From Iamia sp964643485 (GTDB lineage Bacteria; Actinomycetota; Acidimicrobiia; Acidimicrobiales; Iamiaceae): a stretch of 6,431 nucleotides of DNA. A program made the position numbers and the translations under genes. The notes beneath the pieces were generated by a model. It was given only the letters and a program-made list of their open reading frames with translations, had not been told where the DNA came from and made no database searches. Numbering within the stretch: position 1 is the first letter of the stretch; each line of letters begins with the position of its first letter. Where the stretch lies: the NCBI GenBank assembly GCA_964643485.1, contig CAZXRA010000240.1, positions 1-6,431 on the forward strand. The letters are read 5' to 3'. Of this stretch, positions 6,373-6,431 are shown piece by piece.

Positions 6373-6387
6373 GGGCGGTCACCGCCC
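6373..6387 (+). terminator. Hairpin just after pglF (first of two)
   Basis: GGGCGGT (6373-6379) and ACCGCCC (6381-6387) are perfect complements around one C, three bases after the pglF stop. There is no T run. It could be part of a GC-rich terminator, or a protein-binding palindrome, as its core resembles one upstream of pglF. Confidence 0.4.
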
Positions 6388-6391
6388 TGAT

Positions 6392-6422
6392 CCACGGATA
6401 CGCCCGACGGGCGTGATCCTGG
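6392..6422 (+). terminator. Strong imperfect hairpin, probable transcription terminator
   Basis: Arms ACGCCCG (6400-6406) and CGGGCGT (6408-6414) pair perfectly around one A. The stem continues outward with GGAT (6396-6399) against ATCC (6416-6419), past one unpaired G at 6415. It then adds CCA (6392-6394) against TGG (6420-6422), past one unpaired C at 6395. That makes about 14 pairs within 31 bases, located 23 bases after the pglF stop. No U tract follows, as is common for terminators in GC-rich actinobacteria. The hairpin is symmetric, so it could also serve a gene converging from the right. Confidence 0.55.
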
Positions 6423-6431
6423 TCGGGTGTC

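Overview
This window comes from a GC-rich bacterium. Strong G/C bias at third codon positions, frequent GTG starts, weak Shine-Dalgarno signals and stop/start overlaps of the ATGA and GTGA type all fit an actinobacterium. I cannot place it more finely from sequence alone. It is part of a surface-glycan (capsule, exopolysaccharide or protein-glycosylation) locus built around UDP-GlcNAc-derived deoxy amino sugars.

Left part (1-496, minus strand): the N-terminal 165 residues of a CapE/WbjB-type UDP-GlcNAc 4,6-dehydratase, cut by the window edge. The family catalyses the first step towards UDP-N-acetyl-L-fucosamine. A divergent intergenic region (497-724) follows, holding overlapping inverted repeats and the only AT-richer patch that could serve two back-to-back promoters.

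Middle part (725-4402, plus strand): four tightly packed genes. They are a WbuB-like GT4 glycosyltransferase, a PglD/NeuD-type sugar N-acetyltransferase (4-base overlap), a PglC-type phosphoglycosyl transferase (23-base gap) and a PglE-type DegT/AHBA aminotransferase (4-base overlap).

Right part (4403-6431): a 122-base gap rich in inverted repeats, then a membrane-anchored PglF/WbpM-type UDP-GlcNAc 4,6-dehydratase. It is followed by two strong hairpins that probably end the transcript.

Together, pglF, pglE and pglD would convert UDP-GlcNAc to the 4-keto-6-deoxy sugar, then the 4-amino sugar, then UDP-N,N'-diacetylbacillosamine (UDP-diNAcBac, also called UDP-QuiNAc4NAc). PglC would load this sugar phosphate onto undecaprenyl phosphate. 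The GT4 enzyme would add the next sugar. Because it sits beside a capE-type gene and resembles WbuB (an L-FucNAc transferase family), the simplest model is an undecaprenyl-PP-linked diNAcBac-L-FucNAc start of a glycan. No flippase, polymerase, ligase or oligosaccharyltransferase is visible, so the final acceptor is unknown. I see no mobile element, CRISPR array, RNA gene or defence system. The biology is a recognisable pathway in an interesting combination, not a wholly new system.
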